In this document: in pieces, positions 7,332 to 16,382 of the stretch | Layout of the letters: each line of letters starts with the position of its first letter | Numbering within the stretch: position 1 is the first letter of the stretch | Assembly (NCBI GenBank): GCA_900016875.1 | Contig: FCNR01000017.1 | Span: forward strand, 1-64,000 | DNA length: 64,000 nt | Reading direction: 5' to 3' | From: Eubacteriaceae bacterium CHKCI004 | GTDB lineage: Bacteria; Bacillota; Clostridia; Lachnospirales; Lachnospiraceae | Translations under genes and position numbers: made by a program | The notes under the pieces: model-generated | Database searches by the model: none | Seen by the model: only the letters and a program-made list of their open reading frames with translations | Told to the model about the DNA's origin: nothing

Positions 7332-9765
7332 GTATATCGACAACAACCTTGTCTGGAACAAGGACAATGAGGTATTCGCCTACTATGAGCTGATACCGTA
7401 CAATTATTCTTTTCTGTCGGCAGAACAGAAATTTATCGTTCATGACAGCTTCCGTCAGCTTATCGCACAGAGCCGTGAGGGAAAGATACACGCCTTGCAG
7501 ATAGCGACGGAAAGCTCCATAAGAAGCATACAGGAGCAGTCAAAAAGATTGGTGACGGGGCGACTTCGTGATGTGGCGATACAGAAGATTGATGAACAGA
7601 CGGAAGCCCTTGTTTCCATGATTGGCGACAATCAAGTGGACTACCGCTTTTTTATCGGCTTCAAGCTCATTGTGACCGAGGAAAAGGTCAGTCTGGAGAG
7701 TGTGAAGAAATCGGCGTTCATGACATTCAAAGAGTTCTTGAACGAGGTCAACCATACGCTGATGAACGACTTTATCTCCATGCCAGATGATGAAATCAAC
7801 CGCTACATGAAAATGGAAAAACTGCTGGAAAATAAAATCTCCCGCCGTTTCAAGTTCCGACGCTTGGACAAGAACGACTTCGGCTATCTTATCGAGCATA
7901 TCTATGGCAGGGACGGCGTGGCGTATGAGGATTACGAGTATTCGCTTCCAAAGAAGAAGCTGAAAAAGGCAACGCTTATCAAGCAGTACGACCTTATCCG
8001 TCCGACCCGCTGTCTGATAGAGGAAAGCCAGCGATACTTGCGTCTGGAACATGAGGACAGCGAGAGCTTCGTGTCCTACTTTACCGTCAACGCCATTGTG
8101 GGCGAGCTGGATTTCCCGTCCAGTGAGATATTTTATTTCCAGCAACAGCAGTTCACCTTTCCCGTGGACACCTCTATGAATGTGGAAATCGTGGGAAACA
8201 GAAAAGCCTTATCGACTGTCCGCAACAAGAAAAAAGAGCTGAAAGACTTGGACAATCACGCCTATCAGTCTGGAAGCGAAACCAGCTCAAATGTGGTGGA
8301 CGCACTGGACAGCGTGGACGAGCTGGAAACCGATTTAGACCAGAGCAAGGAAAGTATGTATAAACTTTCTTACGTTATCCGTGTGTCAGCTCCCGACCTT
8401 GACGAGCTGAAACGACGCTGTGATGAGGTCAAAGATTTTTACGACGATTTGAACGTCAAGCTGGTGCGACCTGCTGGGGATATGCTGGGGCTTCACTCTG
8501 AATTTCTCCCCGCCAGCAAGCGTTATATCAATGACTATATGCAGTATGTGAAATCCGACTTTCTGGCGGGGCTTGGCTTCGGGGCAACACAACAGCTTGG
8601 CGAGAATACGGGTATCTATATCGGCTATTCCGTGGACACAGGAAGAAATGTATATCTGCAACCCTCTCTTGCCAGTCAAGGCGTGAAAGGTACGGTCACA
8701 AACGCTCTGGCTTCCGCTTTTGTCGGTTCGCTGGGCGGTGGAAAATCGTTCTGCAACAATCTGATTGTCTATTATTCCGTCCTCTTTGGGGGACAGGCGG
8801 TCATTCTCGACCCTAAGAGCGAGCGTGGCAACTGGAAAGAAACACTTCCAGAGATAGCCCATGAAATCAATATCGTAAACCTTACCAGCGATAAAGAAAA
8901 TGCAGGGCTTCTTGACCCATTCGTGATTATGAAGAATGTAAAAGACGCTGAAAGTCTGGCGATAGACATTCTTACGTTCCTTACGGGGATTTCCTCTAGG
9001 GACGGTGAGAAATTCCCTGTCCTTAGAAAAGCGGTGCGAGCCGTGACCCAGAGCGATCAGCGAGGACTGCTCCATGTGATAGACGAGCTACGCAGAGAGA
9101 ACACGGCGATTGCCCGCAATATTGCCGACCATATCGACAGCTTTACAGATTATGACTTTGCACATCTGCTGTTCTCGGACGGAACAGTTAAGAACGCTAT
9201 CAGCTTGGACAATCAGCTCAATATCATACAGGTGGCAGATTTGGTACTCCCAGACAAGGACACGACCTTTGAGGAATACACGACCATTGAACTGCTGTCC
9301 GTGGCTATGCTGATTGTCATTAGTACGTTTGCCCTTGACTTTATCCACAGTGACAGAAGCATTTTTAAAATCGTTGACCTTGATGAAGCGTGGGCGTTCC
9401 TCAATGTAGCACAGGGAGAAACCCTTTCTAATAAGCTGGTGCGTGCGGGACGTGCTATGCAGGCGGGCGTGTACTTCGTCACGCAATCCTCTGGAGACGT
9501 GTCCAAAGAGAGCCTAAAGAACAATATCGGCTTGAAGTTTGCCTTTAGAAGTACCGACATCAACGAGATAAAGCAGACCCTTGAATTTTTCGGTATCGAC
9601 AAGGACGACGAGAACAACCAGAAACGACTTCGTGACTTGGAGAACGGACAATGCCTGCTTCAAGATTTGTACGGGCGTGTGGGTGTGGTGCAGATACACC
9701 CAGTCTTTGAAGAATTATTGCACGCCTTTGATACCAGACCGCCCGTGAAAAGCGAGGTGGAGTGA
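7318..9765 (+). CDS. VirB4-type conjugation ATPase, TcpF/Orf16 type
   Basis: An 815-residue cytosolic ATPase that energises assembly or function of the conjugation channel. The N-terminal 400 or so residues form the TcpF/TraC-like domain; the C-terminal half is the motor, with Walker A GSLGGGKS near residue 470 and Walker B FKIVDLDEAWAFL near residue 687. A YFVTQSSGDV segment after the Walker B matches VirB4/TraC motors. Full length for the Tn916 Orf16 family (about 815). Overlaps TcpE at its start and shares its last base with the next ATG. Confidence 0.95.
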   Translation: MFPIKYIDNNLVWNKDNEVFAYYELIPYNYSFLSAEQKFIVHDSFRQLIAQSREGKIHALQIATESSIRSIQEQSKRLVTGRLRDVAIQKIDEQTEALVSMIGDNQVDYRFFIGFKLIVTEEKVSLESVKKSAFMTFKEFLNEVNHTLMNDFISMPDDEINRYMKMEKLLENKISRRFKFRRLDKNDFGYLIEHIYGRDGVAYEDYEYSLPKKKLKKATLIKQYDLIRPTRCLIEESQRYLRLEHEDSESFVSYFTVNAIVGELDFPSSEIFYFQQQQFTFPVDTSMNVEIVGNRKALSTVRNKKKELKDLDNHAYQSGSETSSNVVDALDSVDELETDLDQSKESMYKLSYVIRVSAPDLDELKRRCDEVKDFYDDLNVKLVRPAGDMLGLHSEFLPASKRYINDYMQYVKSDFLAGLGFGATQQLGENTGIYIGYSVDTGRNVYLQPSLASQGVKGTVTNALASAFVGSLGGGKSFCNNLIVYYSVLFGGQAVILDPKSERGNWKETLPEIAHEINIVNLTSDKENAGLLDPFVIMKNVKDAESLAIDILTFLTGISSRDGEKFPVLRKAVRAVTQSDQRGLLHVIDELRRENTAIARNIADHIDSFTDYDFAHLLFSDGTVKNAISLDNQLNIIQVADLVLPDKDTTFEEYTTIELLSVAMLIVISTFALDFIHSDRSIFKIVDLDEAWAFLNVAQGETLSNKLVRAGRAMQAGVYFVTQSSGDVSKESLKNNIGLKFAFRSTDINEIKQTLEFFGIDKDDENNQKRLRDLENGQCLLQDLYGRVGVVQIHPVFEELLHAFDTRPPVKSEVE

Positions 9766-11915
9766 TGAAAGATAAGATAAAGGGGCTTCTGACAAAAAAG
9801 AAGCTCTTTCGTTTTTTCAAGATAGCTGTGATTGTGGTACTGACGACCATTGCCCTGCTCTCCCTTTTAGGGACGGTGGCACACGCTTCTGGGCTGGTTG
9901 ATGATACCGTCAATGCGGACAACCTGTATTCGCAGTACCCTTTGGAGAATTACCAGCTTGATTTCTATGTGGACAATAGCTGGGGCTGGCTTCCGTGGAA
10001 CTGGCTGGACGGTATCGGAAAGAGCGTGCAGTACGGCTTATACTGTATCACCAACTTTATCTGGACTATCAGCCTGTATCTTTCCAACGCCACAGGGTAC
10101 GTTGTCCAGCAGGCATATAAGCTAGACTTCATCAACGACATGGCAGACAGTATCGGCAAGAGCATACAGACCCTAGCGGGTGTGACGGAAAATGGCTTTG
10201 GAAGCACTGGCTTTTATGTGGGCTTCCTGCTTCTCATTATCCTTATCGTGGGTATCTATGTTGCCTACACGGGACTGATAAAGCGAGAAACCAGCAAGGC
10301 ACTTCATGCCGTTATCAATTTCGTTGTGGTGTTTCTCGTGTCCGCTTCCTTTATTGCCTACGCTCCCGACTATATCAAGAAAATCAATGACTTTTCTTCG
10401 GACATTTCCACAGCTTCGCTGGATTTGGGGACAAAAATCATGCTTCCCGACAGCGACAGTGCGGGAAAAGACAGCGTGGACTTGATAAGGGACAGCCTGT
10501 TCTCCATACAGGTACAACAGCCGTGGCTACTCTTACAATTTGGCAACAGCGATATAGAGGAAATCGGAGCTGACCGTGTGGAAGCTCTGGTATCTGCTAG
10601 TCCCTCTGCCGACGACGGAGCGACCCGTGAGGACGTGGTGAAAACGGAAATCGAGGATAACGACAATGACAATCTGACGATACCGCAGGTCATTAACCGT
10701 CTGGGTATGGTGTTTTTCCTGCTCATCTTCAATCTGGGGATAACGATATTCGTTTTCCTGCTCACAGGCATGATGATATTCTCCCAGATATTGTTTATCA
10801 TCTTCGCTATGTTCCTGCCTATCAGCTTTTTACTCTCCATGATACCCAGCTATGAGAACATGGCGAAACAGGCAATCGTGCGAGTGTTCAATACAATTAT
10901 GACAAGGGCGGGCATTACCCTTATTGTTACGGTGGCTTTTTCTATTTCCAGTATGTTCTACAACATCTCCACCGATTACCCGTTCTTTATGATTGCGTTC
11001 TTACAGATAGTGTGCTTTGCGGGTATCTACATGAAGCTGGGCGACCTTATGAGTATGTTCTCTCTTAATGCTGGGGACAGCCAGAGCATGGGACGCAGGA
11101 TATTCCGTCGCCCGTATCTGTTCATGCGACACAGGGCTAGACGTATGGAACACCGTATCGCAAGGGCGGTTGGAAAAGGAAGTATGGTCGGTGCTGGAAC
11201 GGGAGCTATGGCGGGAGCGGTTCTTTCTTCTGCTGGAAACAAACAATCCCATGCCAGCACGACCCGCAAGCGTGACAATACTTCTTTCGGAAGCCGAGCG
11301 GGTTCAGCCGTGGGTGCGGTGCTTGATACGAAAAACAAGGTCAAGGACAAGGCAACGGCTGTCAAGGAGAATATCAAGGATATGCCGACCCAGACCGCCT
11401 ATGCCCTGCACTCCGCTAAGGAAAAGGCAAAGGAAAATGTGTCCGACTTCAAGCGTGGCATTGTGCAGGGGCAGGAAACCAGACAGAGCGAGCGTGCCGA
11501 CAAACTCCAACAGCACAGGCAGAATATCGCTGATAAGCGTATGGAGCTTCAAAAGGCACAGGAAGCAAAACAGGCTGGCGGAACGAGGGACGGATCAGCG
11601 ACAACAGGAGCTACCCGTCCCCATGACAGACCTGTGACCGCTTCTCCTGCTTCTAAGACCGACACAGGAAAAGTGCAGGAAATCAAGCGTCCTGTCACAT
11701 CTGATAGGACAAGCACTGATAAGGTACATACCGAGCCGACAAAAGCACAGCCTGTCAAGGAGCGTCCGCTTGCTTCAAAATCTGCTGAACCTGTATTGCA
11801 GAAACATGGAACAAGGCTCAATGGTGTGGAGCTGAACCAGCAGACCACCAGAAAAGAGAGAAACATTAAGAAAGCGACCATAAACACCACGGAAAAGAAA
11901 GGACGTAAGAAATGA
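9765..11915 (+). CDS. VirB6-like polytopic channel protein, Orf15 type
   Basis: A 716-residue membrane protein. A cleavable or anchoring N-terminal helix is seen at residues 15-40, then five or six further hydrophobic segments between about 85 and 430, including FVVVFLVSASFIAYAP and VFFLLIFNLGITIFVFLLTG. The last 270 residues are hydrophilic and Lys/Gln/Ala-rich with coiled-coil character (DKLQQHRQNIADKRMELQKA). This fits the Orf15/YddG group of VirB6-like proteins that form the membrane part of the channel. A GTG at 9762 is an alternative start. The stop overlaps the next gene by 4 bp. Confidence 0.9.
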   Translation: MKDKIKGLLTKKKLFRFFKIAVIVVLTTIALLSLLGTVAHASGLVDDTVNADNLYSQYPLENYQLDFYVDNSWGWLPWNWLDGIGKSVQYGLYCITNFIWTISLYLSNATGYVVQQAYKLDFINDMADSIGKSIQTLAGVTENGFGSTGFYVGFLLLIILIVGIYVAYTGLIKRETSKALHAVINFVVVFLVSASFIAYAPDYIKKINDFSSDISTASLDLGTKIMLPDSDSAGKDSVDLIRDSLFSIQVQQPWLLLQFGNSDIEEIGADRVEALVSASPSADDGATREDVVKTEIEDNDNDNLTIPQVINRLGMVFFLLIFNLGITIFVFLLTGMMIFSQILFIIFAMFLPISFLLSMIPSYENMAKQAIVRVFNTIMTRAGITLIVTVAFSISSMFYNISTDYPFFMIAFLQIVCFAGIYMKLGDLMSMFSLNAGDSQSMGRRIFRRPYLFMRHRARRMEHRIARAVGKGSMVGAGTGAMAGAVLSSAGNKQSHASTTRKRDNTSFGSRAGSAVGAVLDTKNKVKDKATAVKENIKDMPTQTAYALHSAKEKAKENVSDFKRGIVQGQETRQSERADKLQQHRQNIADKRMELQKAQEAKQAGGTRDGSATTGATRPHDRPVTASPASKTDTGKVQEIKRPVTSDRTSTDKVHTEPTKAQPVKERPLASKSAEPVLQKHGTRLNGVELNQQTTRKERNIKKATINTTEKKGRKK

Positions 11916-12919
11916 AATTAAGACATATCACCCTTATCGGCAGTCTGTTTCCCTTTCTTCTTGCGATAGTGCTTTTCTTTGGCGTGCTTATCAGTGCCGA
12001 GGACGACGACGGGGGCGGTGGTTCTTCCTCATGGGTAACAGGCATGAACCTGTCCGCAGAGGTGTTGAAACATCAGCCTATGGTGGAGAAATACGCTAAA
12101 GAGTACGGCATTTCTGAGTACGTCCCCTATCTGCTGGCAATCATACAGGTGGAAAGTGGCGGGACAGCCGAGGACGTTATGCAGAGTTCCGAGAGCATGG
12201 GCTTACCGCCTAACTCCCTTGATACGGAAAGCTCAATCAAGCAGGGGTGCAAGTATTTTGCGTCACTGCTTTCTTCAGCAGAAAGTCAAGGCATAGAGGA
12301 TATAAACGTGGTGGTACAGTCCTATAACTATGGCGGTGGCTATATCGGCTATGTGGCTAAGAACGGGAAAAAGCACAGCTTCACGCTGGCAGAGAATTTC
12401 GCCCGTGACAAGTCTGGCGGGAAGAAAGTCACCTATACGAACCCTATCGCTGTCGCCCGCAATGGTGGCTGGCGTTACGGGTACGGGAATATGTTCTATG
12501 TGGAGCTTGTCAGCCAGTATCTTACGGTCAGTCAAGTATCGGGTGAGCTGGCACAAAAGATAATGAATGAAGCTCTGAAATATCAAGGCTGGGACTATGT
12601 GTACGGCGGGAGCAATCCTAACACTTCTTTTGACTGTTCGGGGCTGGTTCAATGGTGTTATGGCAAGGCTGGCATTTCCTTACCGAGAACGGCACAGGCA
12701 CAGTATGACGCTACCCAGCATATCCCGCTTTCACAGGCACAGGCTGGGGATTTGGTTTTCTTCCACAGTACCTATGATGCAGGAAGCTATGTAACGCACG
12801 TCGGTATCTATGTAGGAAACAATCAGATGTACCACGCTGGCGACCCGATAGGCTACGCTGATTTGAACAATAGCTACTGGCAACAGCACCTTATCGGGGC
12901 TGGCAGAATTAAGCAATAG
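11912..12919 (+). CDS. bifunctional cell-wall hydrolase: lysozyme-like plus NlpC/P60, Orf14 type
   Basis: A 335-residue secreted or membrane-anchored peptidoglycan hydrolase that opens the wall for the conjugation channel. An N-terminal membrane helix spans residues 7-30. A lysozyme-like domain follows, with the likely catalytic glutamate E81 in AIIQVESGG. The C-terminal NlpC/P60 domain has its nucleophile C242 in FDCSGLVQWCYGKAG and the histidine H296 in THVGIYVGN. Both domains look complete. Overlaps the Orf15-like gene by 4 bp and is followed by tcpC. Confidence 0.95.
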   Translation: MKLRHITLIGSLFPFLLAIVLFFGVLISAEDDDGGGGSSSWVTGMNLSAEVLKHQPMVEKYAKEYGISEYVPYLLAIIQVESGGTAEDVMQSSESMGLPPNSLDTESSIKQGCKYFASLLSSAESQGIEDINVVVQSYNYGGGYIGYVAKNGKKHSFTLAENFARDKSGGKKVTYTNPIAVARNGGWRYGYGNMFYVELVSQYLTVSQVSGELAQKIMNEALKYQGWDYVYGGSNPNTSFDCSGLVQWCYGKAGISLPRTAQAQYDATQHIPLSQAQAGDLVFFHSTYDAGSYVTHVGIYVGNNQMYHAGDPIGYADLNNSYWQQHLIGAGRIKQ

Positions 12920-12940
12920 AAAGAAAGGAATGGAAATATC

Positions 12941-13840
12941 ATGTTCAAGAAGAAAGAAAAACCGATAAAGGAAAAGAAAATCCGCACTATGAAAGTAGGG
13001 ACGCATAAGAAGTCCGTCATTGCCCTCTGGGTGGTGCTTATCGCAAGCGTGAGCTTTGGTGTGTATAAGAATTTTACGGCTATCGACCAGCATACCACTC
13101 ATGAGGTAGAAACCATACAGCTACGACTTAACGATACCAACGGGATAGAAAATTTCGTGAAGAATTTCTGTAAATCCTACTACACATGGAGCAACAGCAA
13201 GGAAGCAATCGAAGCAAGGACACAGGCTATCAGTGCCTATCTGACACAGGAATTGCAGGATTTGAATGTTGATACGGTGAGGACGGATATACCGACCAGC
13301 TCCACGGTCACGGACGTACTTATCTGGGACGTGGAACAGTCTGGGGAGAACGCTTTTACTGTTGCCTACGAAGTAGATCAGCAGATAAAAGAGGGCGACC
13401 AGACAAGAAATGTATCAGAAACCTATACTGTGACCGTTCATGTGGACGCTGACGGGGATATGGTGATTATCCAGAACCCGACCCTTGCCCCTGCTATGGA
13501 AAAATCCAGCTACGAACCAAAGGCACAGGAAGCGGACAACAGCGTGGACGCTGATACGGTCAATGACGCTACGGCGTTTCTGGAAACATTCTTCAAGCTG
13601 TACCCTACCGCAACAGACAAAGAGCTTGCCTACTATGTAGAGGGAAACGCCCTTGAACCGATAAACGGGGACTATCTCTATTCCGAGCTTGTCAATCCTG
13701 TATTCACGGCTGACGGCGACAACGTAAAAGTCAAAGTAGCTGTAAAATTCATTGACAATCAGACAAAAGCGACACAGGTATCACAGTATGAGCTGACACT
13801 TCATAAGGATAGCAACTGGAAAATCATAGATTGTATGTGA
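12941..13840 (+). CDS. tcpC: conjugation channel protein TcpC, Orf13 type
   Basis: A 299-residue bitopic protein: a basic cytoplasmic N-terminus (KKKEKPIKEKKIR), one membrane helix at about 27-45, and two extracellular NTF2-like domains. TcpC is a VirB8-like assembly factor of Gram-positive conjugation systems. Visible family features are the FVKNFCKSYYTWSN block of the first domain and the AFLETFFKLYPTATDKELAYYV block of the second. It is the last gene of the transfer operon and is closed by a terminator shared with the convergent TetR gene. Confidence 0.92.
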   Translation: MFKKKEKPIKEKKIRTMKVGTHKKSVIALWVVLIASVSFGVYKNFTAIDQHTTHEVETIQLRLNDTNGIENFVKNFCKSYYTWSNSKEAIEARTQAISAYLTQELQDLNVDTVRTDIPTSSTVTDVLIWDVEQSGENAFTVAYEVDQQIKEGDQTRNVSETYTVTVHVDADGDMVIIQNPTLAPAMEKSSYEPKAQEADNSVDADTVNDATAFLETFFKLYPTATDKELAYYVEGNALEPINGDYLYSELVNPVFTADGDNVKVKVAVKFIDNQTKATQVSQYELTLHKDSNWKIIDCM

Positions 13841-13848
13841 CAAAAATA

Positions 13849-13874
13849 AAAGGGGCTTAATAACTAGCCCCTTT
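13849..13874. terminator. bidirectional terminator between tcpC and the convergent tetR gene
   Basis: Perfect 9-bp stem aaaggggct / agcccccttt-type pairing (13849-13857 with 13866-13874) around an 8-nt loop; its right arm overlaps the stop codon of the minus-strand TetR gene. It marks the switch from medium-GC backbone to AT-rich cargo. Confidence 0.75.
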
Positions 13875-14460
13875 ACACTGTCCCCCAGATATAACGTATT
13901 AGGTCGTCCATGAAACGGTCAATAGACTGGTCAGCAACGTCAGGATTAAGAATATTTTTGTAAGTATTTATAATAGCAATACCTTTCATATAATTTACAA
14001 ATATTTTCCAATCACAATCTGGTTGTTTATCTGGTATCATACCTAATATCCAGAGAGAAGTTTGTTCGTCATTAGAGACATTTAGAAGATATTCTTCCGG
14101 CCATGACGACATAAGTAAAGTAATTTCTTCCTGTGACATATAAGATAAAATATTTACATCATTATGTATCATATCGTATAGCCATTCTTTGAAAGCTTTT
14201 TTTGTAAGCTGATTGTCTGGAGTTAAGCGCTCAATGAGTTTTTGCCGTTCAATATTCCTTTCGTATAACATGATTTGATAAGTAAATTCCTCTTTGTTCT
14301 TGAAAAAATTATAGAATGTTCCCTTGGCTATTCCACAACTTTTTGTCAATTCATCTATCGTCATACGTCGATAGCCATATTTTTTTATCAATTCAAACCC
14401 TTGAGATAATAATTTTTCTTGTAGTTTCATTTTTTGTTCGTCTGAAAAAATAGCAGGCAT
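13873..14460 (-). CDS. TetR/AcrR-family repressor of the ABC/ECF cargo operon
   Basis: A 195-residue regulator. The N-terminal HTH (about residues 15-60: GFELIKKYGYRRMTIDELTKSCGIAKGTFYNFFKNKEEF) is of TetR type and the rest is an all-alpha ligand-binding domain. It is divergent from the ABC/ECF operon. Two inverted repeats lie in the shared 185-bp control region, one next to its own start and one over the operon transcription start, so it probably represses both. The inducer is unknown; if the operon handles heme or metals, a related molecule is plausible. The coding sequence is AT-rich, like the rest of the cargo. Confidence 0.9.
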   Translation of the reverse strand: MPAIFSDEQKMKLQEKLLSQGFELIKKYGYRRMTIDELTKSCGIAKGTFYNFFKNKEEFTYQIMLYERNIERQKLIERLTPDNQLTKKAFKEWLYDMIHNDVNILSYMSQEEITLLMSSWPEEYLLNVSNDEQTSLWILGMIPDKQPDCDWKIFVNYMKGIAIINTYKNILNPDVADQSIDRFMDDLIRYIWGTV

Positions 14461-14478
14461 AAATACATCTCCTTAAAA

Positions 14479-14498
14479 TATGAACAAAATAGTTCATA
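14479..14498. promoter_or_regulatory. TetR operator candidate 1
   Basis: Perfect 7-bp inverted repeat tatgaac-aaaata-gttcata, 19 bp before the TetR start codon. The size and symmetry fit a TetR dimer site and imply autoregulation. Confidence 0.6.
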
Positions 14499-14556
14499 TA
14501 GTCATATTGTGATTGTAACAATCTGAAAAAAATCTGTCAACCATTATAGATAGCTC

Positions 14557-14620
14557 TTGACATGGCGATTAGACAGTGCTAACCTTATAAATGACCATTA
14601 ATACAACTACGGTCATTTAT
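14557..14620 (+). promoter_or_regulatory. promoter and operator candidate 2 of the ABC/ECF operon
   Basis: A consensus -35 (ttgaca, 14557-14562) is followed after 17 bp by taacct (14580-14585) with an upstream TG (tgc), an extended -10. A perfect 10-bp inverted repeat, ataaatgacc / ggtcatttat (14587-14596 and 14611-14620), sits exactly where transcription should begin. Its sequence differs from the operator beside tetR, so either the repressor tolerates both or a second regulator acts here. A strong aggaaggagg ribosome site follows. Confidence 0.65.
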
Positions 14621-14645
14621 TCTACTTGAAAGGAAGGAGGATTAT

Positions 14646-16382
14646 ATGGAACAAAAAAGTTGTAATCCAATTGTAGAAGTCTTTGCTTATGCGACGGATA
14701 AGAAAAAAGTTATTTTCTCTATTTTGTTAGCAATCATTTCTGTATTTGGTGGCTTAATTCCTTATTTTTCTTCCGCTAATCTTGTCATAATGATAATTCA
14801 ACAAAGATTAGCTATGGAAGAAATTGTATTCTGGGGAGGGCTTGCAATGGCAGGATATATTATAAAATCTATTTGCTATACGTTCTCTTCGGGTTGCTCT
14901 CATGAAATGGCATATAGTATTTTGGCTGAAATTAGAACGAAGCTCACTAATAAATTGCTTCGTGTTTCTTTAGGAAATGCTGAAAAAAAGACGGCTGGTG
15001 AGTATAAGCAAATTCTAATGGATGAGGTTGAACACCTTGAATATCCTTTAGCCCATATGATACCAGAATTAACATCACATATTTTAGGTTTTGTTGTGAT
15101 GATAGTAACAATGTTTATTTGTGGGTGGCAACTCGCTCTTGCTTCAATTGGAACATTGGTTTTAGGCTTTCTAATATATGGACTGATGATGTCTGGAAAA
15201 GATGTAATGAAAATGTTTCAAAAATACACAAAAGACAGTGAAATGATGTCTAGCTCTATGGTGGAATATGTTGGTGGAATGGAGGTTATAAAAGCTTTCG
15301 GACAAACAGCGTCTTCTATGGAAAAGTTTAGAACAGCGGTTTTATCATTTTGTACTTCTATGAAAGATTGGTTTGCTCATTGTCACCCTTATTTAGCAGG
15401 GTTTTATGTTATTACACCAAATAGTTTGTTATTGGTTATGCCAATAGGCGTTCTGTTAATGGCAAACGGAGTTATCTCTCTTGAAATGTTTATTTTCTGT
15501 ATGTTTTTATCCTTTGGTATAGCAGAACCAATTATTAAAATTATGGAGTTTGCAGACCACATTATGGCAATCACGACGACTATGGGAAAAGTAGATGAAA
15601 TCCTTGCTATGGACAATCTTCCTGAGGGAACGGATTTACTACATGATATCGACACAATCGAAGCAAAAAATATTCATTTTGGATATACGAATGATAAAGA
15701 AGTTATTCATGATGTAAGTTTTACCATAAAAAAAGGACAGCGTGTAGCATTTGTTGGTAGCTCTGGTTCTGGAAAATCTACACTTGCAAAATTATTGGTA
15801 CGCTTCTATGACGTGAGTTCTGGAAGTATTCAAATTAACGGTGTAGATATACGTAATTACCCATTACGACAGTTAATGGATAAAATCAGTTTTGTTACAC
15901 AGGATAATTTTCTTTTTGATATTTCTATTATGGAAAATATCCGTGTAGGAAATCCAACATCTTCTGATACTGATGTAATGTTGGCTTCTAAAAAAGCTAC
16001 TTGTGAAGAATTTATAGAAATGTTTCCGGCAGGCTACGATACAAAAGTTGGAGACGCTGGAGCAAAACTATCGGGTGGACAAAGACAAAGAATTGCAATC
16101 GCTAGAACAATTTTAAAAGACGCTCCATTAGTTATTTTAGACGAGGCTTCGGCTTTTATTGACCCAGAAAACGAAGATAAAATTCAAAAGTCTATTGAAG
16201 CTCTTACTGAGGGAAAAACTCTGATTATGATTGCACACAGATTAAATACTGTTATGAATTGTGATTGTATCTATGTAGTTGATAATGGGAAAATCATTGC
16301 AAGTGGAAGTCATAATGAATTAATAGAACATTGTTCCGTCTATCAGAAGTTATGGAAATATAATCGTGGGGAGGTGAACTAG
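14646..16382 (+). CDS. ABC transporter half-molecule 1 (permease-ATPase fusion)
   Basis: A 578-residue exporter-fold half-transporter: six membrane helices in residues 20-310, then the nucleotide-binding domain. Motifs seen: Walker A GSSGSGKST, Q-loop VTQDN, signature LSGGQRQR, Walker B LVILDEASAFID and H-loop IAHRL. It lies back to back with a second half-transporter (stop and start separated by no bases), so the two should form a heterodimer. The ABCB/IrtAB-like fold covers both multidrug exporters and siderophore or heme-related importers; sequence alone does not decide the direction. The ECF genes downstream point to a link with micronutrient uptake. Confidence 0.9.
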   Translation: MEQKSCNPIVEVFAYATDKKKVIFSILLAIISVFGGLIPYFSSANLVIMIIQQRLAMEEIVFWGGLAMAGYIIKSICYTFSSGCSHEMAYSILAEIRTKLTNKLLRVSLGNAEKKTAGEYKQILMDEVEHLEYPLAHMIPELTSHILGFVVMIVTMFICGWQLALASIGTLVLGFLIYGLMMSGKDVMKMFQKYTKDSEMMSSSMVEYVGGMEVIKAFGQTASSMEKFRTAVLSFCTSMKDWFAHCHPYLAGFYVITPNSLLLVMPIGVLLMANGVISLEMFIFCMFLSFGIAEPIIKIMEFADHIMAITTTMGKVDEILAMDNLPEGTDLLHDIDTIEAKNIHFGYTNDKEVIHDVSFTIKKGQRVAFVGSSGSGKSTLAKLLVRFYDVSSGSIQINGVDIRNYPLRQLMDKISFVTQDNFLFDISIMENIRVGNPTSSDTDVMLASKKATCEEFIEMFPAGYDTKVGDAGAKLSGGQRQRIAIARTILKDAPLVILDEASAFIDPENEDKIQKSIEALTEGKTLIMIAHRLNTVMNCDCIYVVDNGKIIASGSHNELIEHCSVYQKLWKYNRGEVN

